From: JBIOHJ01 sp044448905
Lineage (GTDB): Bacteria; Bacteroidota; Bacteroidia; AKYH767-A; OLB10
Direction: 5' to 3'
Length of the DNA: 22,398 nt
Assembly (NCBI GenBank): GCA_044448905.1
Contig: JBIOHJ010000046.1
Span: 1-22,398, forward strand
In this document: in pieces, positions 8,153-15,084 of the stretch
How the letters are laid out: every line of letters starts with the position of its first letter
Position numbering within the stretch: position 1 is the stretch's first letter
Made by a program: the position numbers and the translations under genes
The notes under the pieces: generated by a model
Database searches by the model: none
Seen by the model: the letters and a program-made list of their open reading frames with translations, nothing else
Told to the model about the DNA's origin: nothing

Positions 8153-8183
8153 TTTGTTTTTCAACCGTTGCTGTTTATTTGGC
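8153..8183 (+). promoter_or_regulatory. Putative promoter of the pseB-spsF operon
   Basis: TTTG (8153-8156) and TATTTGGC (8176-8183) are separated by 19 bases, the Bacteroidota spacing, although only the first half of the -7 element matches TAnnTTTG. It corresponds to the candidate promoter in copy A. A TATAAT at 8188-8193 is conserved as well. Confidence 0.35.
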
Positions 8184-8255
8184 AGGCATATAATCCGTTT
8201 TAAACTTCAACCTCAGCCCTTCTGAAAATCTTTTCAAACAATAATTCAAAGCATA

Positions 8256-9272
8256 ATGTTAGATCTTAATAACCAATCCATACTTATTACGGGCGGAACC
8301 GGATCACTGGGGCAACAATTAACCCGCACCATATTAAAACGCTGGCCCAAAATAAAACGATTGGTGATTTTTTCGCGCGATGAACAGAAACAATTTCAGA
8401 TGGCGCAGGAATTCCCCGAAAAAAAATACCCTGCAATCCGTTATTTTATTGGTGATGTAAGAGATTATAACCGCCTGGTTCGTGCATTCGAAGGAATAAG
8501 CTTTGTTATTCATACCGCTGCTATGAAACATGTTCCCATTGCGGAATACAATCCGATGGAATGTGTTAAGACGAATGTTTTGGGTGCCGAAAATGTTATC
8601 AATGCTTCATTAGCCACCAATATCGAAAAAGTGGTTGCGCTCTCGACCGATAAAGCCGCTGCACCTATCAATTTATACGGGGCGACAAAATTATGCTCCG
8701 ATAAATTATTTGTTGCTGCCAATAATATTAAAGGGCAGCACAATATAAATTTTTCTGTTGTCCGATATGGAAATGTCATGGGCTCTAACGGCTCGGTAAT
8801 CCCTTTTTTTCTTAAGAAGCGAAAAGAAGGGGTTATTCCCATTACCGATCCTGCAATGACGCGGTTCAATATTTCACTGCAGGAAGGTGTGGAGCTGGTA
8901 TTACATGCTTTGGAATCAGCTTGGGGTGGCGAAATTTTTGTTCCCAAAATTCCTTCGTACCGCATAACAGATGTGGCAATGGCCGTGGGGCCAAACTGTA
9001 GGCACGAAGTGGTTGGCATCCGCCCGGGCGAGAAAATACATGAAGAGATGATTACCTCATCCGATTCATTTTCCACCTACGACCTGGGTAAATACTATGC
9101 AATACTTCCGCAAACTACCGAATGGAATATAAAAGAATACATAAAGCATTTTAATGCCAGCCCGGTTCCTGCCGGCTTTCAGTATAACTCAGGCAAAAAT
9201 TCCGAATGGGTTAGTGTGGAACAGCTGCGCGAGCTGATTAAAGAAAATATTGACCCGCAGTTTGCTGTTTAG
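8256..9272 (+). CDS. pseB: UDP-N-acetylglucosamine 4,6-dehydratase, PseB/FlaA1 type
   Basis: This is a 338-residue soluble SDR enzyme of the short FlaA1/PseB class, without the membrane spans of WbpM-like dehydratases. Motifs in order: GGTGSLG (residues 13-19), FSRDEQKQ (about 39-46), AAMKHVP (about 89-94), and the active site STDKAAAPINLYGATK with T131, D132, K133, Y141 and K145. These residues sit at the same numbers as the catalytic residues known in H. pylori FlaA1. RYGNVMGS, FVPKIPS and GIRPGEKIHE follow. PseB removes water from UDP-GlcNAc and inverts C5, giving the 4-keto-6-deoxy intermediate of pseudaminic acid. The usual next enzyme, the aminotransferase PseC, is not here; the following gene starts 2 bases after the stop and is an SpsF-type transferase. 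The product could feed pseudaminic acid or another 2,4-diamino sugar. The gene is preceded by repeat copy B. Confidence 0.9.
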   Translation: MLDLNNQSILITGGTGSLGQQLTRTILKRWPKIKRLVIFSRDEQKQFQMAQEFPEKKYPAIRYFIGDVRDYNRLVRAFEGISFVIHTAAMKHVPIAEYNPMECVKTNVLGAENVINASLATNIEKVVALSTDKAAAPINLYGATKLCSDKLFVAANNIKGQHNINFSVVRYGNVMGSNGSVIPFFLKKRKEGVIPITDPAMTRFNISLQEGVELVLHALESAWGGEIFVPKIPSYRITDVAMAVGPNCRHEVVGIRPGEKIHEEMITSSDSFSTYDLGKYYAILPQTTEWNIKEYIKHFNASPVPAGFQYNSGKNSEWVSVEQLRELIKENIDPQFAV

Positions 9273-9274
9273 TT

Positions 9275-9958
9275 TTGAAAACAGGTATCATAACCCAGGC
9301 ACGCACCACCAGCACACGGTTGCCGGGAAAAGTTTTACTCGAAGTAAATGGAAAAACTTTATTACAGCATCACATTGAACGGCTGGCATGGAGTAACCTG
9401 CCCATGTATGTCGCAACTACGGTAAACAAAACCGATGACTCCATTTCAGAATTTTGCAAAAATGCAGGCATTGATTATTTCCGCGGTGATGAAAAAAATG
9501 TGCTCAGCCGTTTTTATTTATGCGCTTTGCATTTCCGGCTCGATGTTATTGTGCGTGTTACATCGGATTGCCCGTTGATTGATGGCGGCTTAATCAGCAA
9601 AGCCATGCAACAGTATTTAGCGTGGAATGATATGAACATTTATTATTCCAATTGCCTGCAGCGTACATTTCCGCGCGGCTTCGATTTCGAAATATTTTCA
9701 TTTTCCGCCCTGGACGATGCGTATCAAAATGCAAAGGAGCCGTACGATCTTGAACATGTAACTCCTTTCATCAACCATAACAAATCAGAAAAAATACAGC
9801 TGAAACATTTTTTAAATGATACCGATGAAAGCCGGTTTAATATTTCGGTAGATACTTCCGGAGATTTTGACCGCGTAAAAAAACTCATCAGCGAATTTAA
9901 TTGCGAAAAGAAATCTGCCGCTGAAATTATCGCAGTCCTGAGCAGCGCATCAGTTTAA
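9275..9958 (+). CDS. SpsF/NeuA-like cytidylyltransferase family protein
   Basis: This is a 227-residue nucleotidyltransferase of the SpsF (spore coat polysaccharide) family. The N-terminus IITQARTTSTRLPGKVL is the NTP-binding signature (ARxxSxRLPGK). It is followed by LLQHHIERL, VATTVNKTDD and RGDEKNVLSRF, and RVTSDCPLID carries the metal-binding aspartates. The start is TTG at 9275, two bases after the pseB stop; no ATG or GTG is available before the signature. In nonulosonic-acid clusters such proteins sit beside pseB and pseC and are thought to activate the sugar as a CMP derivative or act in precursor synthesis; that role is from family knowledge. No pseC, pseG, pseH or pseI follows, since a palindrome and a convergent gene come next, so the pathway must be completed elsewhere or is no longer complete. 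Assignment to CTP as the donor is not certain. Confidence 0.83.
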   Translation: MKTGIITQARTTSTRLPGKVLLEVNGKTLLQHHIERLAWSNLPMYVATTVNKTDDSISEFCKNAGIDYFRGDEKNVLSRFYLCALHFRLDVIVRVTSDCPLIDGGLISKAMQQYLAWNDMNIYYSNCLQRTFPRGFDFEIFSFSALDDAYQNAKEPYDLEHVTPFINHNKSEKIQLKHFLNDTDESRFNISVDTSGDFDRVKKLISEFNCEKKSAAEIIAVLSSASV

Positions 9959-9963
9959 AAATT

Positions 9964-10044
9964 AGCCACGAATTACACTAATTTACACTAATTGAATTCG
10001 TGTTAATTAGTGTAAATTAGTGTAAATTAGTGTAATTCGTGGCT
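9964..10044. terminator. Large perfect palindrome, probable bidirectional terminator and dispersed repeat
   Basis: Two perfectly complementary 30-base arms (9964-9993 and 10015-10044) flank a 21-base loop. The arms begin AGCCACGAATTACACTAAT and consist partly of a 10-base unit, AATTAGTGTA on the right arm, repeated in tandem three to four times when the loop is included; slipped pairings are therefore possible. It fills the gap between two convergent genes: it begins 6 bases after the spsF-like stop and ends 3 bases before the stop of the hydrolase gene. Similar CCACGAATT-ACAC arrays are, from memory, common between genes in Bacteroidota. There is no long T-tract next to the stem on the plus side, so termination would rest on stem strength. 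Confidence 0.8.
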
Positions 10045-10047
10045 GAA

Positions 10048-10902
10048 TCACTTTCCTGAATTTTTTTTTAAAAAGTCCAAAGCAAGCTTATTTGCCTCCG
10101 CTGTCGCGGCCGAATCATGCTTCGGGTTGCTCGGGTTTGCAAAAGCATGGTCTGCATCAAAGCTTTTTACAGTATGTGGAATTTTCAAATCATTAAGGTT
10201 TTTTTCAAACGCATTCACAATTTCAGGGGTAATCCATCCGTCCTGTTTTGCAAAAAGTCCCAGCACGGGCGCTTTCAGCGTACCTAATTTCTTGCGGTCC
10301 TTTTCAGGGTACCCGTAATAAATAACACAACCTGCCGCTTTTTCACCCAGCTGTATGGAAGCCTGCAGGCTCCAGCCACCGCCAAAGCACCAGCCTAATG
10401 TTTGTATCCGCGCTTTTGACCCTGCATAATCCGAAGCTCCGTTTAGTATAGTGCGTATTCTTTGCTCATCAGCGGTTTGCATAAGCTGCGCTGCGCTGTC
10501 GGCATTCGTGCATGTTTTTCCATCAAACAAATCCAATGCAATTACAGTAACATCCTTCAGGTCATGAAACAACTTTTCTGCTTCCTGTTTTACATAATCA
10601 TTCAGCCCCCACCATTCGTGAATTACAAAAAGATATTTGTGATTATTTCCTTCTGCTTTGATCTCAAAGGCATTGGCATCTCTTCCGTCAAGGCAGGTAA
10701 TTGAAATCATTTTCCCGCCATGCGGAACATAATTAAACGGAACGGGAGAAAGGTGCGCGTCTTTAAACGATTCTTCTTTACCGAGCATTGCAAATTCGGT
10801 AGTTGCGGGTTTTACGCAGCAGGAACGATTCGATTGCGCATTTGATTTTTGAAAAAACGAAGATGCAATAATTGCAATAGCAATAAAAAATATTTTTTTC
10901 AT
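10048..10902 (-). CDS. Exported dienelactone hydrolase family protein
   Basis: This is an alpha/beta hydrolase of 284 residues with an added signal peptide. I choose the ATG whose codon ends at 10902 because it opens a clean signal sequence (MKKIFF, a hydrophobic stretch, cleavage after SNA). A longer in-frame start at 10935 would place 11 unrelated residues before it and lies upstream of the likely -7 element. The dienelactone hydrolase triad is present: C172 in GWCFGGG, D221 in KQDGW and H252 in DADHAF; E96 in IHEWWG matches the glutamate that positions the nucleophile. Classical members open dienelactones in the cytosol during aromatic degradation. This one is probably periplasmic or surface-exposed and stands alone without other aromatic-catabolism genes, so its substrate is unknown. 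It is convergent with the spsF-like gene and divergent from the EVE-domain gene. Confidence 0.88.
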   Translation of the reverse strand: MKKIFFIAIAIIASSFFQKSNAQSNRSCCVKPATTEFAMLGKEESFKDAHLSPVPFNYVPHGGKMISITCLDGRDANAFEIKAEGNNHKYLFVIHEWWGLNDYVKQEAEKLFHDLKDVTVIALDLFDGKTCTNADSAAQLMQTADEQRIRTILNGASDYAGSKARIQTLGWCFGGGWSLQASIQLGEKAAGCVIYYGYPEKDRKKLGTLKAPVLGLFAKQDGWITPEIVNAFEKNLNDLKIPHTVKSFDADHAFANPSNPKHDSAATAEANKLALDFLKKNSGK

Positions 10903-10922
10903 AATGTTTATTTGGATGAACT

Positions 10923-10930
10923 CAAAGATA
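10923..10930 (-). promoter_or_regulatory. -7 promoter element TATCTTTG of the hydrolase gene
   Basis: On the minus strand the sequence reads TATCTTTG, an exact match to the Bacteroidota -7 consensus TAnnTTTG, 20 bases before the ATG at 10902. I see no good TTTG about 19 bases further upstream. Its position favours the shorter start, because the ATG at 10935 would lie upstream of transcription. Confidence 0.5.
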
Positions 10931-11028
10931 AGCATTGTTGTGTACTTAATTTATCCGTCAACACTGTAAACTGTAAGCCATAGCTCGCTGTTTTTTCCTA
11001 ATTTAGCGCTCCTTAAAATAATTCATCA

Positions 11029-11430
11029 ATGAACTATTGGCTTGTAAAATCAGAACCTTCGGTTTATTCATGGGAGCAACTTGAAAAAGACGGCCAAACC
11101 ATCTGGAGCGGTGTACGCAACTATGCGGCACGCCTTCATCTTAATGCAATGGAAGCAGGCGACCGTGTATTGTTTTATCATAGCAATGATGGTATAGTTG
11201 CGGGAATTGCCGAGGTTGTTAAGCCGGCTTACCAGGACCCCACAACCGATGACGACCGATGGGTTGCTGTTGATTTGATACCCGTAAAAGCGCTCAATAA
11301 GCAAGTATCGCTTCAAAAAATTAAGGCGGAAAAAAAACTTAAAGACATAGCGCTCGTTCGTATAGGAAGGCTGTCAGTAATGCCTTTAAAGAAAGAAGAA
11401 TTTGATACGATTATTAAAATGGGAAGCTGA
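11029..11430 (+). CDS. EVE domain-containing protein
   Basis: This is a single-domain protein of 133 residues, full length for a stand-alone EVE protein (PUA/YTH-like fold). The start is clear: MNYWLVKSEP is the canonical beginning. It is followed by YSWEQL, WSGVRNYAARLHL, DRVLFYHSN, GIAEV, the stretch YQDPTTDDDRWVAVDL, and IGRLSVMPL near the end. EVE domains are known to bind modified bases in DNA or RNA (for example 5-methylcytosine derivatives) and, when fused or near nucleases, act in defence. Here it stands alone beside unrelated metabolic and transport genes, as is common for the widespread housekeeping form whose function is unclear. It is divergent from the hydrolase gene across 126 bases. 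A TAATTTAG at 10999-11006 is a one-mismatch -7 candidate for it. Confidence 0.93.
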   Translation: MNYWLVKSEPSVYSWEQLEKDGQTIWSGVRNYAARLHLNAMEAGDRVLFYHSNDGIVAGIAEVVKPAYQDPTTDDDRWVAVDLIPVKALNKQVSLQKIKAEKKLKDIALVRIGRLSVMPLKKEEFDTIIKMGS

Positions 11431-11539
11431 AGAAGAAAATATATCCCCATCCGTATAACAAAAAAGTTTACTTTGATAAACTTAAAATAAAATTAACCCG
11501 CTTGTTAACCCTGCAAAATCAAAATCCGATGGATCTTTT

Positions 11540-13843
11540 ATGGTAAAAAGACTTTTTGCATTATTATTTCTCAGCCATTCTTTCTTAATTTCATACTCTC
11601 AAACGGGCACCATCCGCGGGTTCGTTTATGAAAAAGAATCGGGCGAACCCCTTTTATTTGTCAATGTTATTTTAAAAGGAACATCATACGGTGTAGCAAG
11701 CGATGTAAATGGCTATTACTCCATTACTAAAATTGCTCCCGGCAGCTACACCTTGTTGGTAACCTCTCTTGGTTTCGATTCTTTGCAGGTTCCTGTAACG
11801 GTTGGCAGTAATGAAATTGTAACTAAAAAACTTTATCTGGTAAAAGGTTCTGTTAAATTAACGGGGGTTGAAATTTCAGCGCAAAAGGAAGAGCAGAGAA
11901 CCGAAGTGAAAATGTCGGTTACTAAAATTACACCGCGTGAAATTAAACAAGTGCCAGCAGCTGGCGGAGAACCCGACCTTGCCCAATACCTCCAGGTTTT
12001 ACCGGGTGTGGTTTTTACTGGCGACCAGGGCGGGCAATTATATATTCGGGGAGGCACTCCCATTCAGAATAAAGTTTTGCTTGATGGAATGGTTATTTAC
12101 AATCCGTTTCATTCCATCGGATTGTTCTCAGTATTTGATACCGATATTTTAAAAAATGTTGATGTATATACGGGTGGTTTTGGTGCCGAATTTGGCGGGC
12201 GCATATCTTCCATCATGGATATTTCCACGCGCGATGGAAATAAGAAGAGACTGAGCGGAAAATTTTCTGCCAGTACTTTTAACGCCAAATTGCTCCTTGA
12301 AGGCCCTATCAGTAAACCGAAATCCGAAGGCGGAGGTTCATCATCTTTTATTTTGTCAGGAAAAACTTCTTATCTCGATAAATCGTCAAAAGTTTTTTAC
12401 ACATATATTGATACAGGCGGGCTGCCTTACAGCTTTACCGATTTGTATGGAAAAGCAGTTTTTAATTCTGCCAATGGAAGCAAAGTAAATTTTTTCGGAT
12501 TTAATTTCTCTGATCAGGTTAATTACAAATTTGTATCCGATCTTAACTGGAAAGCATTTGGAGCAGGATCAAGTTTTGTTTTTATTCCGGGAAACTCACC
12601 CTTGCTTATTGATGGAACGTTGGCATACTCGCAATATAAAATAAACCTGACCGAAGCCGATGAAAAACCGCGGTCCAGTTTGATTAATGGTTTTAATTTC
12701 GGAATTAATTTTACATACTTTCTGAATAAAGATGAAATAAAATATGGGTTAGAAGTATTAGGGTTTAAAACAGATTTTATATTTTATAATTATGCAAACC
12801 GGAAACTTTCTCAGCAGGAAAATACAACCGAATTCGGGGCATACATGCGTTATAAGAAAGTTCTGGGTAAAAAAGTTGTTCTGGACCCTAGCCTGCGGCT
12901 ACATTATTATGCATCGCTTGCCGAATTTGCTGTGGAACCACGGATTGGAATAAAATATAATGTTGCTGATAAATTCCGGCTTAAGGCAGCAGCAGGGCTT
13001 TATGCCCAGAACTTTATGAGTGCGGTGTCTGATCGCGATGTGGTGAATTTATTTTATGGTTTCTTATCAGGGTCTGATGATTTACCGGAAGAATTTAAAG
13101 GAGAAGAAGTGACATCCAAATTGCAGCACGCCAGGCATGTTCTTGCCGGGTTTGAATACGATTTGCCAAGACATTTTGAATTAAACATTGAGGCATATAT
13201 AAAAGATTTCAACCAGCTAACCAACGTAAACCGTGATAAATTATATGATGACAATGCAGCGAATGCCAATCAGCCCGATTATTTGAAAAAAAGTTTCATA
13301 GTGGAAGAAGGAACCGCAAAGGGCGTTGACTTTTTATTGAAATACGATTATAAAAAAATTTATTTCTGGTTTGTTTATTCACTGACCTTTGTTGACCGGT
13401 TTGATGGCATACGTGAATATGTGCCACACTTTGACCGCAGGCACAATATTAATCTTGTTACCTCATATACTTTTGGAAAAAACCTGGACTGGGAAGTTAA
13501 TGCGCGATGGAATATGGGCTCGGGATTTCCCTTTACCCAAACACAGGGATTTTATTCTTACTTAAATTTCCAGCAAGGATTAAATGTTAATTACACTTCA
13601 GCTAACGGAATACTCGGACTTCTTTATGGCGAGATAAACGAAGGGCGTTTGCCTTATTACCACCGCCTCGACATATCGGTAAAGAAAACTTTTGTTCTCG
13701 GAAAAAATTCAATACTCGAAGCTATTGGCAGCGTTATAAATGTTTATGACCGCGAAAATATTTTTTATTTTGACCGCATCACTGGTGAACGGGTAAACCA
13801 ACTACCTATTTTGCCAAGCATTGGTTTGAGTTTTACATTTTGA
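11540..13843 (+). CDS. TonB-dependent receptor with CarboxypepD_reg-like N-terminal domain
   Basis: This is an outer-membrane active-transport receptor of 767 residues. The order is: a signal peptide (about 1-21, ending SYSQ); a carboxypeptidase-regulatory-like beta-sandwich beginning GTIRGFVYEKESGEPL (about 23-105); a plug domain with LQVLPGV, GGQLYIRGG, VLLDGMVIYNPFH and VYTGGFGAEFGGRISS; and a barrel of aromatic-rich strands ending in the terminal strand IGLSFTF with a C-terminal phenylalanine, as expected for BamA-assembled barrels. No SusD-like lipoprotein lies next to it, so this is not a polysaccharide-utilisation SusC pair. It may import a metal chelate, vitamin or other small ligand, which cannot be determined. 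It is somewhat shorter than SusC proteins (about 1000 residues), fitting the smaller class. The 109-base gap before it has no clear promoter; a TTACTTTG at 11468-11475 is a one-mismatch -7 candidate. Confidence 0.93.
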   Translation: MVKRLFALLFLSHSFLISYSQTGTIRGFVYEKESGEPLLFVNVILKGTSYGVASDVNGYYSITKIAPGSYTLLVTSLGFDSLQVPVTVGSNEIVTKKLYLVKGSVKLTGVEISAQKEEQRTEVKMSVTKITPREIKQVPAAGGEPDLAQYLQVLPGVVFTGDQGGQLYIRGGTPIQNKVLLDGMVIYNPFHSIGLFSVFDTDILKNVDVYTGGFGAEFGGRISSIMDISTRDGNKKRLSGKFSASTFNAKLLLEGPISKPKSEGGGSSSFILSGKTSYLDKSSKVFYTYIDTGGLPYSFTDLYGKAVFNSANGSKVNFFGFNFSDQVNYKFVSDLNWKAFGAGSSFVFIPGNSPLLIDGTLAYSQYKINLTEADEKPRSSLINGFNFGINFTYFLNKDEIKYGLEVLGFKTDFIFYNYANRKLSQQENTTEFGAYMRYKKVLGKKVVLDPSLRLHYYASLAEFAVEPRIGIKYNVADKFRLKAAAGLYAQNFMSAVSDRDVVNLFYGFLSGSDDLPEEFKGEEVTSKLQHARHVLAGFEYDLPRHFELNIEAYIKDFNQLTNVNRDKLYDDNAANANQPDYLKKSFIVEEGTAKGVDFLLKYDYKKIYFWFVYSLTFVDRFDGIREYVPHFDRRHNINLVTSYTFGKNLDWEVNARWNMGSGFPFTQTQGFYSYLNFQQGLNVNYTSANGILGLLYGEINEGRLPYYHRLDISVKKTFVLGKNSILEAIGSVINVYDRENIFYFDRITGERVNQLPILPSIGLSFTF

Positions 13844-13861
13844 AAAAGAAATCCTAAAAAA

Positions 13862-15001
13862 TTATTTCAAAATCTCGCGTGCAATAACTAACTTCTGAAT
13901 TTCAGAAGTGCCTTCACCGATGGTACACAATTTGGAATCGCGATAAAATTTTTCAGCCGGAAAATCTTTTGTATAACCATAACCCCCAAAAATCTGCACA
14001 GCCTCGGTTGAAGCCCGCACAGCAACTTCAGAAGCGTAATATTTGGCAAAAGCACTTTCCTTGGTGACTTTTTCATTTCTGTTTTTTAAATCAGCCGCAC
14101 GCATAGTAAGTAATTCAGCCGCTTCAATTTCAGTTGCCATATCGGCAAGCTTAAATGCAATTCCTTGGAAATTTGAAATAGGCTGTCCGAATTGTTCGCG
14201 CTCTTTCGAATATTTTAATGATGCATCCAATGCGCCTTTTGCAATACCCAGCGAAAGCGCTGCAATAGAAATGCGTCCGCCATCAAGTACTTTCATGGCT
14301 TGAATAAAACCATCACCGACTTCACCAAGAATATTTTCCTGCGGCACCTGGCAATCTTCAAAAATCATTTCGGCTGTTTCGGAAGCGCGCATGCCAAGCT
14401 TATTTTCTTTTTTACCGGCATTAAATCCCGGTGTGCCGCGTTCAACAACAAATGCAGTGATCCCTTTTGAATCGAGCGGTTCCCCTGTTCGGGCAATTAC
14501 AACGGCTATGTCGCCCGATATACCGTGTGTTATCCAGTTTTTGGCACCATTAATTATCCATTCCGTTCCATCCTGCTTTGCAACACATCGCATTCGCAAT
14601 GCATCCGACCCGGTATTGGCTTCAGTTAATCCCCATGCGCCAATATATTGTGCTGACGCAAGTTTAGGAAGCCATTTTTTCTTTTGCTTTTCATTGCCAA
14701 ACTGCATAATGTGACCGGTGCAAAGCGAATTATGCGCAGCCATTGATAAACCGATTGACCCGCACACCCTTGCTACTTCAGCAATGGCAGTTACATATTC
14801 AAAATAACCTAATCCCGAGCCGCCATATTCTGAAGGAACCAATATTCCCATCAATCCAAGCTCCCCCATTTTCTTGAAAAGAGCCAATGGAAATTTTTGA
14901 CTTTCGTCCCACTCCATCATTTGAGGCTTGATATGTTTTTCAGCGAAATCACGAACTGTTTGCTGAATTAATTTCTGGCTGTCGGTAACTGAAAATTCCA
15001 T
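13862..15001 (-). CDS. Acyl-CoA dehydrogenase, short-chain/butyryl-CoA type
   Basis: This 379-residue flavoenzyme is full length for the short-chain group. The N-terminal helical domain (DSQKLIQQTVRDFAEKHI) leads to VPSEYGGSGLG. The FAD-binding middle region follows with WGLTEANTGSDA and NGAKNWITHG, and then the C-terminal helical domain with REQFGQPISNFQG and IFGGYGYTKDFPAEKFYRDSK. The catalytic base is E363 in GEGTSEIQ, the same position as in butyryl-CoA dehydrogenase. It forms the trans-2-enoyl-CoA in fatty-acid or branched-chain amino-acid breakdown and passes electrons to ETF; chain-length preference cannot be read from sequence. It is convergent with the receptor gene, with only 18 bases between stops. 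It lies downstream of the acyltransferase on the same strand after 83 bases, where a TATCTTCG (minus strand, 15032-15025) is a possible own -7 element. Confidence 0.93.
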   Translation of the reverse strand: MEFSVTDSQKLIQQTVRDFAEKHIKPQMMEWDESQKFPLALFKKMGELGLMGILVPSEYGGSGLGYFEYVTAIAEVARVCGSIGLSMAAHNSLCTGHIMQFGNEKQKKKWLPKLASAQYIGAWGLTEANTGSDALRMRCVAKQDGTEWIINGAKNWITHGISGDIAVVIARTGEPLDSKGITAFVVERGTPGFNAGKKENKLGMRASETAEMIFEDCQVPQENILGEVGDGFIQAMKVLDGGRISIAALSLGIAKGALDASLKYSKEREQFGQPISNFQGIAFKLADMATEIEAAELLTMRAADLKNRNEKVTKESAFAKYYASEVAVRASTEAVQIFGGYGYTKDFPAEKFYRDSKLCTIGEGTSEIQKLVIAREILK

Positions 15002-15084
15002 TTATTAAAATATTTATCGGGGCACGAAGATAAAGTATTCGATGTAATCGCGGAATGCAAATTACCTTATTCAAAAAAAACGTT

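Larger units (their letters stand above)
8038..8215 (+). repeat. Direct repeat copy B: relic T9SS tail plus intergenic leader
   Basis: This is the second copy of 2912-3090 and almost the same length (178 against 179 bases). It keeps the 36-base identical core at 8141-8176 and the block ATATAATCCGTT. Differences are scattered substitutions and small indels, so the duplication is not recent or has been under weak constraint. The 40 bases between the repeat and the ATG at 8256 are unique; I see no hairpin or Shine-Dalgarno there. Confidence 0.88.

Noticed and set aside
9964..10044. Tandem 10-base units considered as a CRISPR array
   Set aside because: The units are adjacent with no unique spacers and form one palindrome; no cas genes are near.
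11029..11430. EVE-domain gene considered as part of a defence island
   Set aside because: There is no restriction, methylase or nuclease gene nearby, and the protein is the common stand-alone housekeeping form.
11464..11483. Small hairpin AAGTTTA-CTTTGA-TAAACTT after the EVE gene
   Set aside because: It has a seven-base AT-only stem and is followed by A-rich, not T-rich, sequence on the plus strand, so it is not convincing as a terminator.
13837..13873. Inverted repeat ATTTTGAAA / TTTCAAAAT spanning the stops of the receptor and acyl-CoA dehydrogenase genes
   Set aside because: The arms are only 9 AT-rich bases with a 19-base loop and lie mostly in codons of the two genes. Too weak to call a terminator.
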